Assembly (NCBI RefSeq): GCF_021730395.1
Contig: NW_026463080.1
Span: 1 to 64,000, forward strand
DNA from: Mercenaria mercenaria
Lineage: Eukaryota > Mollusca > Bivalvia > Venerida > Veneridae
Length of the DNA: 64,000 nt
Direction of reading: 5' to 3'
Below are positions 23,721 through 36,009 of this stretch, piece after piece. The notes under the pieces were generated by a model. That model ran no database searches. It had not been told where the DNA came from and saw only the letters and a list, made by a program, of their open reading frames with translations. Both the position numbers and the translations under genes were made by a program. Each line of letters opens with the position of its first letter. The first letter of the stretch is position 1.

Positions 23721-25184
23721 TGACAAAACAAGGATACAAAACATCTCACAGGTGTGGTGTAACAGTTACTAAAGTTCAATCTACTAGCTATCAGTAACAA
23801 CAACAACTACTGTTCACTATAATAACTTCTGTTTAACATTGTACTAAGTTCTGAGTTAATAATACATGAATGTCATTCTTCACAATTCTCTAACATAATC
23901 TCTATTATTTCAATAATGTCTAACTTTAACAATAATACTTCATCGTTAATTGCCTCGGTTCTAAACTAACTTAAATCGTATGGAGTATCGGCATACGTTA
24001 CTAACATTCGGACGAGCAAGTTTGATACTGAAGTTCTACCCAGAAATTAGCGGTATTTAAGGAAAACTTCATAGGAATGACTAAATTGTTTTTCTCAAAA
24101 AAAATCACGCATTTTGACCATAATAATAAAAACATGTCATTATTTCATTTAGTCATCTGTCAAAGCAATTAGTTAGAAACAAAACAACAATCATAACGCG
24201 GCCAATAACGTGGCCAGAAGGTAATTAACCTGGGCGAGATATCTTGACCCGTCACTTTTCAGATATGACCAAGCGCTGAAGTTATTTTAAGTAGCATTCC
24301 GAAATTATTTTGTGTATGACTTATAACTGACCGAAAAACAAGATAATATAATGCTTATCTAATAAGTAAAATGAATTCTTAAAGTCATTATACGACACAA
24401 GTACAACTTGGCAACTAGCAATTTGGTAACTAGCAATTGGCAGCAACTGATATGTCCTCACCCGTGTTCCATAATACACAGTTCCATGCTGGGGTGGTAA
24501 GAGAGGCATAAGGGTCCCATTTTAAAATCGGTCAAATTTGTTTTTAAGGCGAATTTACTCCAGATTCTATAATTTCTATGATACTTCTTACAATCAATTC
24601 TATAGATAATATGGAAACTTCGTCTAATGTGTTAGTTTGGGCGATTTTTCAGTGTTATTTTTACACCGTTAGTAACGGGTTAAAGCACAGTATGTAACTT
24701 TTCATTTAAACTTGACACCGTGGCACACTATCATAATAAAATCAATACAGATAATTCATATTTTGCATGTAAATATCATTTGGAGCACTTCTTGGGGTAA
24801 AATCTGGAGTTCATTTGCTTTAAAATTACAAATTTAAGGGCAAAATGGGAGGTGGCATTTGCCCCTTCCAGGTGGTTGCCCGAACGGACAAGTGCATTTT
24901 CCCTTTTAAGTCATATACAGGTAGATTTTGCTAACCCTTCGTTGAGATTATTTACTTCAACTCCTGTGGCAGTCCTGCCTTGATCTTTGTTTCTTCAAAT
25001 ATAGCTCTATTTTCATTGATTTTGAAATATTGGGTTTTATGAAGCATAAAATTCGGCTACTGTTATTAACAGTGTAGATAATTTCCTTTTAAGCTGCAAT
25101 TGCTCTGTCTTGAGCTGCCTTGCTCAACCAATTCCATCTTCATTACACTAACTGGGGGAAAGTATGAGAACACAAATTAACTAC
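23721..25184. other. No supported gene
   Basis: AT-rich; includes a short inverted patch of the 14-bp minisatellite (about 24400-24445). The right end abuts the presumed 3' end of the minus-strand gene. Confidence 0.35.
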
Positions 25185-26207
25185 TGGTCAAAACAATCAT
25201 ATTTATTTGCAATAAAAGAAACTTTCAATACTGCTCACTGCAGTTGCACAATAAAACTAAGGCTAAAAATTGATTAATCAAAAAATAAAGTGTACCTAAC
25301 TTTTTATACCATAAAGAAATTACGTCACCTTGTGGTGAAACCTTTAAACCAACAGATGACATCAAATTATCTTTTATGCTCACATCACTCGTCATACCAG
25401 GTAAATAGGAACTTCTGATGATTTAAGGATAAGAAATAACAAGCCTTATCTTCTAATCTCCTTCAAAGTTGTTTTCTTTACATTTAAAATCCAAAACTAT
25501 AACACATTTTATTAAATTGGATACTATATATGACGTAGTGATATCTGAAAACATTGCCATGAAAAGGCAGGGCCATGACAGGATCTAAGAGCTAAGTACT
25601 ACAAGTAATTGAAACACACATCTTATGCTTGAACAAGGCACCCAAAGGATAGTTCAACAGTACCCGATAAGACAAATGCCTTTTATCATTAATATGACGG
25701 TTTTCAAAAAACATTTTAATTTCTTCCAGCTAAACTAACAATATTGTAATGGTTAACAAAATATATAAATTATCAACTTAGAATAAAAACCAGAAACATT
25801 AATTCTAAAACAGAAACCTGAAAACATTAATATTAGCTAACGTCATAAACTTCACGTTGTTTGGAAATAATGTACATGTTGTAGTTTGATCAGACAAAGA
25901 CGCTTGATCTGAAAAAAAAAAAAACGACAGGTGCAATCAGTTCCAGCAATATTGACATTTTAAACGCAATAAGTATTATCTTTTTCAGTATCAACATCTT
26001 TAACATAATGATCACTGACACTCTTACAGCTCTCTTCTGTAGAGGCATCAACCGAAGTACATTCACAATAATGAGGTACCATCCAAGAACAAAGGGCTGT
26101 TATGGACCACAGTAATAAATTAGGAAGTGACTTAACAACTTCTTGTAGGTAGTCTGATATTAATACTTTAGTTGTCATTCACTGAGCACAGTTTCCGTAT
26201 TGGTCCT
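25185..26207 (-). CDS. Probable terminal exon with 3' UTR of an unrecognised minus-strand gene
   Basis: On the minus strand, TTTATGCAG precedes an exon start at 26207. The preceding exon (26763-26672) ends in phase 2; joined, the frame reads on as LGPIRKLCSVNDN and stops at TAA 26170-26168. A poly-A signal AATAAA (complement at about 25202-25207) fits a 3' end near 25185, making a UTR of about 1 kb. Alternatively the coding part is the 72-codon ORF at 26178-25960 (MTTKVLISDYLQEV..., with a hydrophobic LPNLLLWSITALCSWMV and an acidic tail), whose ATG overlaps the other stop region. I recognise neither product. Confidence 0.35.
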
Positions 26208-26671
26208 CTGCATAAAGGACAGACGACCTGATGGTTTACTTGTAACTGAAGCGCGAGCTGTGTGTTCATTCTTAACAATTAATTAGCCATGAATACGCTT
26301 TGTGTTAAGTTCACCACCCTTACGAGTAAAGAGAAGCAAGGGATCTTCAAACCCTATTTTGGTCACACAACGTATAAATAGCTTTTATAAGTATATAGTC
26401 TTACATTTCAAATGTTTCCTTTCTTCAAAATATCATAATGATCACTCAATGACAATCATTTCTGATTTAATAATTGAAGCAGTAATGTGCAAGATTAATT
26501 CTTTTCATTTCATTTTACTCTTCAAAGAAAGGATTTCTAAATTTTGAAACTGCGTTGGAACAAAATTATAGCCAATGTTAAGGTTCACAGATATAAATGA
26601 CACAGTGGTTATAACATTACTACTTTTTCATCCAAAGGTTTAGCTTAAAAACTATATTTATGATTACTTAC

Positions 26672-26763
26672 AGCAGGCGTGCCAGCACTCTGGAAAACTG
26701 TGATGTCTGAGTAGCGGTAGGACCGATATTGGCAAACTGGCTTTGAGATGGTGTGGCAGTTTC
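26672..26763 (-). CDS. Probable internal exon, unrecognised gene
   Basis: The minus strand shows a pyrimidine-rich tract (TTCTCTTTTTGGTACTTCAG), an exon start at 26763 and a strong donor GTAAGT after 26672. The 92-nt exon is open as ETATPSQSQFANIGPTATQT followed by SQFSRVLARLL, a Ser/Thr/Gln-rich stretch ending in a short helix. Upstream exons were not found with confidence; a donor (AAAG/GTAAGG) at about 27318 could close a 5' UTR exon. Confidence 0.5.
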
Positions 26764-27339
26764 CTGAAGTACCAAAAAGAGAATCTTTGAAAACCTATAT
26801 AACAGCTATCTTAGAAAAGCAAACAAACCTTAGAAAAATTAGAACTGTCACTGAAGGTTATGAATACACCTGTGTGACGCCCCGCACAGGACATGGGCAT
26901 AGGTCATATATACCATAATCTTGAAAAATGGCAAATCTTAGATATTTTGTTAAGTTATTTAAATGCCATCTTTTTAATATTGTAATTTCCGTAGAATATG
27001 CCAACTTGATTTAAATAAGAGACGGCGTGGTCAAGGTTTTCCCTGCATGAAGACAGTTTCGGTAGACGGAACAACCTGACCATGTGCAGAGAAAAACCTG
27101 AGCAGAAGGATTCACGGTTTCTTTAATCAGATTGAACCTTGATGGAACTAAGGGATAGGTGTGTAACAGATGGAAATACACATATTCTCATCAAAATTTT
27201 AGTCAATAAAAATCAATATATCACATTTCAGGAATTGACAAATATTGTTTTATAAGTGAATATTATGGTATCATACTATTTACAGTACATAGAAAACAGA
27301 ATAAAATTCGGAGCCCTTACCTTTTAAATACTCCACGTC
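26764..27339. other. No further exon established
   Basis: Probably intron of the minus-strand gene, with the candidate donor at about 27318 near its right end. Confidence 0.3.
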
Positions 27340-27775
27340 AGCGGTTCCGTGCGTGTGTAACAGTTTCTTGCATTTACTATTTCGAGATGCCAGTTACAAT
27401 ATTTGATGTGTTGACTAAAAATATACGAAATGCAAATTGTGCTTCTGTCTTTGCGAAAAAAAAGTAAGTTGCAAAGTTAAGAAATCGGCATGATTGCGAG
27501 TATATTAAGACGTGAATTGCAATATATTATAAGCATTGCACAAAAAGTTTTTTCAAGAAACGGTTTACAAAAAGTTTTCGACAAAGAAGTATTCGAAATG
27601 TGCAATGTTTCTGACTTTGCAGGAAAACTGAGGGCAAAATGCTTTGTTTTTTACATTAATTCGAAACATTTAAGGCGAGAACATAAGGATTTAGCTATAT
27701 CGCTTTAATTTTGTTGACATGTGTAAACATTTTCTCACATCTGGAGTCCCTTTGAGGCTTCCGTGTATGCCGCCT
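27340..27775 (+). repeat. Dispersed repeat with conserved ORF, copy B
   Basis: Plus-strand counterpart of 18955-19400. The ORF 27490-27708 (72 codons) contains RNGLQKVF, KEVFEMCNVS, FAGKL and YINSKHLRRE. Similarity begins near GTGTGTAACAGTTTCTTGCA and ends after TTGAGGCTTCCGT, so it is longer than the ORF on both sides, as expected of a repeat. Confidence 0.6.
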
Positions 27776-27960
27776 GGTTTTAAATACGTTTCTTCCGAAC
27801 ATAAACACTTTGACCTTTTTACAGTTACGATAAGGGACCTGTAAATTTTAACATATTTTCTTAAAGAGGGTGATACCCAGTTCTTAAAGAGTTGTGCGCG
27901 TTCGGATCATTTTTTTCTAAAATATAGAACCTGATTAACCCTGATTTTTCAAAAAAAAAA

Positions 27961-28195
27961 GGCAGTGGCTAGAGAACCGGAATCGGTTCCCTAGACAACG
28001 AACTTATTCGTCCGGAACCGGTTCTCTAGCCAAAGTACAGTGCATAGGTTAGGGAACAAACAATTTAAACATAGTACATGTTTAAACCAAATAACATTTA
28101 AAAAAACAACAGCAATAGTATTTTGCTTAGAGAACCGGCTCCGGACAAATAAGTTCGCTGTCTAGGGAACCGATTCCGGTTCTCTAACCACTGCC
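27961..28195. mobile_element. 235-bp palindromic MITE
   Basis: The first 72 bp and the last 68 bp are inverted copies with about four mismatches (GGCAGTGGCTAGAGAACCGG against GGCAGTGGTTAGAGAACCGG). Each arm contains inner inverted motifs of GAACCGG and CCGGTTC. It is flanked by A-rich sequence on both sides. No coding capacity. Confidence 0.8.
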
Positions 28196-28794
28196 AAAAC
28201 GTCAAAATATACTTAGAAAATACGTTATAAAAGATATCGGATATACTTCATTTTTAAGAAAAAAATGATCTCACGTTAGTTTTCAAAACGATGGTTTATG
28301 GCAAACATTTTTGCGAATAGAAAATATTTCTACAACGTAACAGAACGTAATTGTAGGCGTATATTTTAGGATCCTATATTTTACGGTATAAGGTACGGAT
28401 GACATTGACTTAAATTAGGTATTAATTACCGAAATGACGCTAAAAGTACTGAAACGGTCGGTTAGCTCTGGAAACGATCGGCTGCGTTCGAAGTTAAAAT
28501 CCAAGTTCTTCATGCACAGGTAGCCGAAAGACAGTTTTGCGTAAAGTTTAGTAGAGAACCAATTAGTTTGTTCTTAGATTTATATGTAGATTGCCTGAAT
28601 GCAGCTCATATGATTTAAAAGACACAGTAAACTCGTTTGTCACCTGTTTCCGCGATAGGGTAAACAATTCCCCATGATTGCTGATGATAGATTGGTTGAT
28701 GTATTTCCACCCTGATAAATGAAATTTTTAGTATTACACAGAAAAAGAATCCCATCCAGTTTAATTATAAACTACATCATCATACTCTACAGGG
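28196..28794. other. No supported gene
   Basis: AT-rich, no recognisable exon or repeat. Confidence 0.35.
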
Positions 28795-28985
28795 ACACTG
28801 CCAGTTTAGCGGTCCCCGGTCGGAAATACGTCATGACGTCACGTTACTTTGGGGGCTACCGCCCCCACACCCCCATTAGTTCTACTGGCTCCATACCAAC
28901 GCTATGTTATTTTAACAAGAATTTAAACATAACCCTCCTAAAATAAATAGTCAAAGTCAGTGGGGACCGCTATTAAAATGGAATC
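28795..28985. repeat. GC-rich fold-back repeat
   Basis: TTTAGCGGTCCCC near 28813 is matched inverted by GGGGACCGCTATTAAAA at 28963. Between them lie ACGTCATGACGT (palindromic) and GGGGGCTACCGCCCCC. This is much more GC-rich than the region. Confidence 0.5.
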
Positions 28986-29904
28986 TACCCGAAAGTTCAG
29001 TCATAAAAATATTCACAGACACCGGGTAGACCGATTTTACATTCAGATTTTTTATGTTGTCTACCTAGAAAATGGAGGCGGATATTGATCAGTCAAAAAA
29101 ATATATATTCGCTTGAATACAATACTAGTCAGCATATCCCTCTCAATCCACCCCAGCCAACCTTCAGCCAGTATATTTTTGCCTTTTAAAATAAACTGAG
29201 CACATGTCTTGATCATACAACAACTTTTGTTGCAGTTTCAAAGTGTTTAAAAAACTGCCATATAGATTTACTATAAACTGCTCAGAAAAACACAAGACAG
29301 CTTTACACTCAGAGGTGTAACTGTTTCAAGTTATTGCAGTTTATAACCTAGATCTATACATAGAGCTCTGAATTCGGCTACCCATATCGGGCCTCAGTCA
29401 GACATGCGATCAGCTGTTTAGACGGCATAGAGGCTATGACTATTTATAACCCACTTCAGTTATTGCTTATACTTTCTTAACTTGTTTCACTTATCATAAA
29501 ATATTTCAAAGCCCTCCTGTAGCAATTCCTCAATTTGAATGAGACTATAATGCAATTACTTCCTGAATCCTTGAACTTTTATCTTTCCAGCTATCCTTAG
29601 TACAGTAAAATTTTTATGCAAGGCCGATAAAGTTTTTGCGCAAAAGTTTCAAAGCTATAAAACTCTTAACATCTTATTATGCTTATCAGGTCACACCCAG
29701 TCACCCCAACCACCCTGGCTACACCCCTTTCTCCCCCACCCCTCCTAGGCCTTTTTCTGCTGATGTCAAGGGTCCGACATTTGGAAATTATTTGCTTCTT
29801 AGTTTTTGCCGGATATATTACTTTGCCATGATATTCCTCACCACAAAGCCATTCGGCGGGGGATACCAATTAATTGAATTTGCTTGTTTTTGGAAATTTT
29901 CAGA
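28986..29904. other. No supported gene
   Basis: AT-rich. A C-rich patch (about 29695-29755) and ORFs across it are shadows without any recognisable domain. Confidence 0.35.
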
Positions 29905-30099
29905 AGAACTATTAATCACTGTGGTATGGCTGTATCTACCTGGGTTGCTGCAAACAATGTTGTATTCTTTGTCCTTCCTCCTCACACCTCTCACATAACA
30001 CAGCCATTGGATGTAGGGTGTTTTGGTCCTCTCAAGAACGCTTACTACAGTGAATGCCAGATGTTCATGCGGAGATATCCAGGAATGCAAGTGACCAGG
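29905..30099 (+). pseudogene. pogo/Tigger transposase (DDE_1) fragment
   Basis: The frame reads CGMAVSTWVAANNVVFFVLP, PHTSHITQPLDVGCFGPLK and ECQMFMRRYPGMQVTR. LPPHTSH-TQPLDVG-FGPLK is the hallmark around the second/third catalytic part of pogo-type DDE transposases, also kept in host genes derived from them. A TTTTCAG acceptor-like sequence lies at 29897-29903 and a GTACAA donor-like sequence at 30099, exactly where similarity ends, so it may be one exon of a split gene rather than a simple fragment. No other part of the transposase was found nearby. Confidence 0.7.
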
Positions 30100-30794
30100 T
30101 ACAAAGTTCATTTAGTATAATTGTCATTTAACTGAATCCTTCTTGTAAAATGAACTGTCAACATCCATGTTATACAAAAATCTATCATAACATTGCTTAG
30201 CTGGCTGGGAATGCTTATAATAAGGGTGTCACTGCAGGTAACTTAGCCTGGGATTCAGGTGTTGATATTTCTTGCTTTTTCATAACATACGTGCTATTTC
30301 ATATGTATACATATATGCAGGTCGCAGTTACTGGCACTTTAGTTTCTGATAGTATCAACAATTTGAACAGAAGCCCATGAAAAATCGACAGACTGGAACC
30401 CGGGCTACAGGTAACCTGATCTCATCATTTAAGTGTGTATATCCACTTAACAGGATGGAAATAAGCTCCAGCATTGACCAGCAATAATTTATAATGGTGT
30501 TGACAACAATGGTATTAATGTGAAAAGCACCTACCTTATGGGTATTATCCAGTTGTGCGGTAATGCGTTGTAAGATTCCATTACACAGATGCTAATCATG
30601 TGTTTGAACTTTAAGCACATTAGCATTGATCTGTGTAATGGAAACTTGTCAAGTCAGTCATATTGAGTTAGTTATAACAGTGATTACATCTCATGTTTCT
30701 TGTCATTTGATGGTGAATTTTAATGTGTAAACTGTGTTCAGTGTGTCATATATAGTATTTCTTTCTTATTTACTGTATTGCATGTCGTAACATC
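30100..30794. other. No supported gene; one fold-back inside
   Basis: Contains the inverted repeat at 30577-30643; otherwise nothing recognisable. Confidence 0.35.
30577..30643. repeat. Hairpin with about 26-bp arms
   Basis: TTCCATTACACAGATGCTAA mirrors TTAGCATTGATCTGTGTAAT-GGAA with a two-base bulge, separated by a short loop around GTGTTTGAACTTTAAGCAC. The loop flanks also pair (GTG/CAC). Confidence 0.65.
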
Positions 30795-31180
30795 ACAGTG
30801 AAGTGTGTGAAGTTTTAATCAATTACCACAAGTGGATACTAAGGTACCAGTTTACGTACAAAATCCAAAGTCAGAAATAGGGGTATAACTTTGTAAAAAT
30901 GCAAAACAGAGTTTGGAGCCTGTGCATTGCATGTCAGAACATAGGTAACAAGTATGTGTCCCATATGTGGTTACTGAAATACCAGCTAACATACAAAAAC
31001 CACTGAAAATTGAAAATAAGTCTAAACAGAGGCAAAACTTTGACAGAACTTTTGTAAAATGGCACAGTTATGGAACCTGTGCAGTGCATGTCAGATCATC
31101 ACAGAGAGTTTCAATCAATTCCCACCAGTAGTTACTGCGAAAACACCTAAGTAATTCATACACAACCTAACCAAATTGGG
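30795..31180. repeat. Degenerate tandem repeat, unit about 150 bp
   Basis: Two and a half units sharing TTTTAATCAATTACCACAAG / TTTCAATCAATTCCCACCAG, GTTACTG, AACATACAAAAACC and TAACTTTGTAAAA. It resembles the minisatellite cores elsewhere in the window but without visible element ends. Confidence 0.55.
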
Positions 31181-32096
31181 ATGTGGGAGGTAGAAAATGT
31201 CTAAGTAATAGCCCTTTGAAAAAGTTGAGGTAAATCTTATAACAAAGAAGACACCAAATATTATAAGATGGCATTCTAAAACATTACATTGCAACATCTG
31301 ACATAATTGAGCCACGTCATGACTCCTGCACTATCTCATCTGAAAACTCTCGTAAACTAATGTATCCTACTTAAAATTAACTAGTGTTGTTTAACTGGTA
31401 ACCCTTATCAGGCAGTAAAAAGTAATATAACGTGTAAATCATCTAAATTTGATGTGTTAAACCTACATCAGGAAGTGGCATGAATAATGTATTCCAATGT
31501 AGTCTAGTACTAAATAATTTTTGCTTAGATTGTTAAAAAGTATAATTGTTTGCCACTTCCGGTACCTCGGGTATATCATCAGGCTAGAGGTTTACTGTAA
31601 TTACTTTACTTAAGACTTGAAACATTTTTTGTGAATATTTAAGTAACTACTAGTATGAATTTACAAACATAACAATTGATTATGCTTTCAGTCTGATGGG
31701 TTGGTTTATTATTCAATACCATGCATGCAGGTATTGATCCTTGAGTCAATGGTTTCAGATTACATATTATGGCACCCTTGACTAACTAAATCTTAAAAAC
31801 TTCTGATAACAAAAATTGATCTTATTTTAACAAAGGCATTTAGAAATTGTTTTAAATCTAATTTATGATCTTGATATGAGTACCTGATACCGGATTACGT
31901 GTAACGGATTTTTCCGTTTAAAGTTTTATCCTAAATGTGAAAGGTGTTCCGAAATTTAAGGTGTCAGCCATTTTGTGGTTATTTGTGGTATATTAATTAT
32001 TTTGGAAAAGTTTGAATTAATGGTAATAATCTTAATGAACTTAGATGCTTACATTTATTTGTTTTGAAATCTTAAGCCAAGAATGTGATATAATGC
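31181..32096. other. No supported gene
   Basis: AT-rich; no domain, exon signal pair or clear repeat. Confidence 0.35.
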
Positions 32097-33186
32097 CAGG
32101 GCTCTCGTTTGGCAAAATTTGGGGCCCCATTCCCTCCTCAAAATAGTAATTTTTTTTTACCCCTATTTAAAAAAAATTCCCCCTCAAAAAAAAATGGCAA
32201 GCTGACAGAGGGATGACATCGACTGGTATGCGCCATGTACCGTTAACGGCACTTTATACGTACTGCAGTCCGATTCGGAAGCGTACAGGGCTTTCGGTAG
32301 ATCCGAGGTTCTGGGTTTTGACCCGCAAAAAGCCCGAGAAAACTCGTATTTTGACCTGCACAAAAAAAAATGCTCTGTGTGTCGGCTTGACCCATGGAAA
32401 TTTTCTTTGATGCGTCTTGAATGATTATTCGAAAGTTCTGCCCCTTGTCAATCAAAACCTCGGTGAATTTCAATATTGTTCACTCAGCACAAGCGGAGGT
32501 ATGGCAGTAGGTGGAGCGCCGTATATTAATCAAGTACTGACAAATGTCAATCACATCATGCGCCGACTGACACGTGGTGTCTCGTGCTTTGTATTAAGTT
32601 ATTATCAAAAGTGTTTATTGATCAATGTGTAAAAGTTAATTGATAAACAATGCCTAGCTAGAAGAGCAGCCTATTATTGTACTGATACTACTTTGTTCAA
32701 AGTATGGAAAAATTGATAATCTGTGTTACTAAGACAAAACTTGTATATGAACAACATCCGTTACTGAAAGGAGGGAGCCAATTTTCAACAATTTTATTTG
32801 AATAGGCAGTCAGTTGGCAAAACTTAGATTACTGAACAACAAATTTATTATTTTGTGTGCTTGACGCGATTATATCAGCGGTAGGCTGTTATGATATATA
32901 GCAATTTTTCTATAATTGCCAAGGCTTAGTTTGGGTAGAAACAAATAAAATATTCTTTTAATAAGCAGAAATTGTATGTATTGAATAGCTATGATGATAG
33001 AAAATATATTAAACACAGGAATTTGTTTTCAAGAATTAAACTCTAGCTTTCGTTTTCCTTATTTGTCACCCATTTTGCGACCGTGATTTTCGGACGTTTC
33101 TGTCATTTCCAACAACTTTTCTAGACGTGTTAATCTTAATGATAAGCCAATAAAAGTCTGCAGGTAATAAAAATATGACAAATGTT

Positions 33187-34403
33187 AGGCCATAATAAAT
33201 TAATTCCTAGATTATCATCCCCGCCCACCCTCTTTTTTTTATGCCGCCCGACCTGTTTTATTTCTCTCTCTCAAAAAACAAAACAAAAAAAAAACAACCA
33301 AAAATGTACAAACCATGACAGGGTCCCGTATATTTGTTTTAATTCTGCTGCAAAATACTGTAGATAGATACCCCTGTATGATGCGCAGTTTTTTTTTTTG
33401 ACCCACAGGACCAGCCCCGAATCGTGGGTGCGCATTATACACCTGTGGGTATAAACGAATTTCCAACTTCAGACAAATTTTATTTCCAATTTTCGCCATT
33501 TTGGTAAAGGGAAACTACTCTTCGCGTTTACTGTGTACGCTAAAATCTAAGATTGTCGTTACGTTCCGTAAAAGATCGAGTAGTTTAAATTTTTTCTTTG
33601 AAACAAAATTAATTTCTTATAAATTTAAAAGTATTTTGATGAAAGAAATATTAAAAATCACAAATATTAGGATATTTATAAAAGTAGGGATTATTTTAAC
33701 TGAGATCAAACAGTGAACAACAAAACTGACACGAGGTGACAAGCTAATTGCCGATAATTACTGGCTATTTGATCATAGCAAAAAGACTATCACACCTTTT
33801 GTTACCGGTTTGAATTGAGATGCTCGTGTCATTTTGAATGATACCATTCTGAAATATTGAAACAGTTGCTTTCTATTTATCCAAAATATTTAATCAAAAA
33901 CAAAAAAACAACAACAACAAATTTAACAATATTTTACTAGTTTTATCTTTTAGAAAACAAAGTTGGTTCATCAAAAATGCAGGTCGATCCAGCTCCTAAA
34001 TAAAATGTTGAGTTGTTGTCTTGATGAATGTAATATGAGAGTGAAGAAGAAAGTCTACATTCAAGTTTGTTTTGAATTTATTCTGTTTTTGCCGTTTGTC
34101 TTGACTTGTACTCAGGGGTTTGATTTATGTATAACTAGCTGTCATTTTGAATAAATAAGGCTTGATTTTGTGAGTTTAAACTGAAATAAATCTCATGTTC
34201 CTGAAAAGAACCCTTCAGCTGAAATCCTAGGAGTCTGTATGTACACTTTAGCTTATTTCAAAAGTCAAAATCCCAAGTCCGGGGTCAAATGTAACCCCTG
34301 CGTAGAGTTGATTAAAAAATAAAAAATAAAAAGTAAAATTCTCCCCCCCCCCCTTTTTAAACAAAATTTGGATGATAATCTAGGAATTAATTTATTATGG
34401 CCT
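33187..34403. mobile_element. 1.2 kb TIR element with 34-bp ends
   Basis: AGGCCATAATAAATTAATTC at 33187 is mirrored at 34403; the match runs about 34 bp to GATTATCATCC. No coding. The interior holds the 570-bp segment at 33355-33930 that is shared with the hAT element at 36330-37229. No target duplication is clear. Confidence 0.7.
33355..33930 (+). repeat. Shared core segment, copy 1
   Basis: Matches 36455-37000 in the same direction over about 560 bp (GCCATTTTGGTAAAGGGAAA, CGTTACGTTCCGTAAAA, AATTACTGGCTATTTGATCA). The two copies sit in elements with different ends. Confidence 0.7.
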
Positions 34404-34537
34404 GACTGGTAATTTTGTGCTTTTATGAACTTTTCTTGAGTATTTTGTGACACTATAGCTCAAAGAAAACTATTTGATTTAGGATATATGTAGGTGGTCA
34501 GAAATGTTCTTATTACAGTGATAATGACAGTGTGACG

Positions 34538-34883
34538 TAAGGGTGAAACGATATATCACAATTCATTGTATCGTGATACCTTTGTCTGGCGATACGTGTA
34601 TCGTATTATAGACCTCTTGCACGATACAGTGAAAAGTAAAAGCATTGAATGAAAACTTTCATAAAGTCAGTGTTAAAGATAGTAACTAAACAAATGTATC
34701 ATTTATAATAGTTTCTTTAACTTTGATACAAAATTTCAAGTACTTTCCAAGTGTAGGAATTTTGTTTTTCCTGTTTCATTTTGTCACATGAATGCTCAAT
34801 GTGTATGGCGATATGTAGCGTATTGTTGCATCTATATCACAATATGTATTGTATCGTGAGACTACCGTATCATTACACCCCTA
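34538..34883. mobile_element. 346-bp hAT-like MITE
   Basis: It begins TAAGGGTG and ends CACCCCTA, followed inward by matching ACGATA/ATACAAT-type sequence in both arms (TATCGTGA and TCACGATA). Flanking 8-mers are GTGTGACG and GTGTGATG, an 8-bp duplication with one change. TAGGG-type ends with 8-bp duplications mark hAT elements. Confidence 0.75.
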
Positions 34884-35085
34884 GTGTGATGTGTGGTGCA
34901 CCAGCCAAATATTTTAAGACTGATGATGTTAGTGATACTTAAACACCCAAGTCTAAAATTAAACGCAAGTTCAGGAATGAATGGGGTTTGTTTTCTTGTA
35001 GACTTGCATGGAGACTAATGTATGCTGCATAGTTTCTGTTTCTGGTTCCGTAAAAATGTTTATATTTGGCAAAATTCATACAGCA

Positions 35086-35796
35086 TAGGGCTGTGGATCC
35101 TCGGACAAGTGGCGATACGATCCGATCCTTGAGTCGGGGCTGACGCTTCACAGATCGAACCACAGATCACCAGCAACAACTTATAATGATACAAACATGC
35201 AAGATTGTTATATATGTAAATGTTTTTTGTTATGGATTCTAAACTTTTTCATTTCTCATAGCTGCTCAATGTAACAGTTTTGACTTCTGTTTAATGTTTT
35301 GCTCATTAATTTAAGTAGTGAGTGGACTCCATACTTGCAGACAAATGATATATGACGTTGGTCATAATTTATATCACAATATTTTGTAGCAGTTTCGCAT
35401 TTTTTGATAAGAAAATTTTATTTATTGGAAAGAAATGGTGTATTTAAATTTTTATTGAATTTAATTTCTTAAATGTGAATTGAATTTCTAAAATGATAAA
35501 TGTTTATTCACTGTTTTGACCGATTTACATTAATTTTAGTTTGAATATAAGACCAATGTTAACTCTACCTATGATATTTGTTTACATTCGGCGCATAATT
35601 GACTTACATGTGCAAGAAAATTCATTAAAGATGTTTAATGTGGCTTTAATTTAGTTTTATTGATAGAATATTACATATTGCAGGCATTAATGAAAAAGAT
35701 CGCGATCCAACAATCTCGACAATGACGAATATCCGTACTCGAACTTTTGGTCGAATTCGTGGATATCTGAGTACACGGATACTCATTACAGCCATA
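35086..35796. mobile_element. 711-bp hAT-like element
   Basis: It is flanked by identical 8-mers ATACAGCA (35078-35085 and 35797-35804). The left end is TAGGGCTGTGG, the right end read inverted is TATGGCTGTAATG. No transposase ORF. Short ends plus an exact 8-bp duplication support hAT. Confidence 0.8.
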
Positions 35797-36009
35797 ATAC
35801 AGCAGAGTTTATAATTAACAGAATTCAGATTTGGGTCAGTAAAGTTGAAAAGAATGTTGTATTTGTCTGCATTTCTTCTTTAGAACGTTTGGTATTACTA
35901 AAATTCCCCTCCAAAGAAATTTTTTCAAAAATCCTGCGAAATACACCCCTTGCATCAAACCTGGCCCCAGTCCAAAAAAAGCAAACGAGAGCCCTGAAGG
36001 TTATTTCAT

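Larger units (their letters stand above)
32097..35996. mobile_element. Possible 3.9 kb TIR element (CAGGGCTCTCGTTTG ends) holding nested insertions
   Basis: CAGGGCTCTCGTTTG at 32097 is repeated inverted at the right (CAAACGAGAGCCCTG ending at 35996), followed on each inner side by T-rich then GGGGCC-type sequence. The bordering 8-mers do not match (TATAATGC, AAGGTTAT), so these could also be two separate copies of one family. A related end is at about 62056. Nested inside are the elements at 33187-34403, 34538-34883 and 35086-35796. Confidence 0.45.

Noticed and set aside
29636-30111. 120-codon plus ORF and 97-codon minus ORF overlapping the pogo piece
   Set aside because: Wrong frames; the DDE motif is read in the frame starting near 29905.
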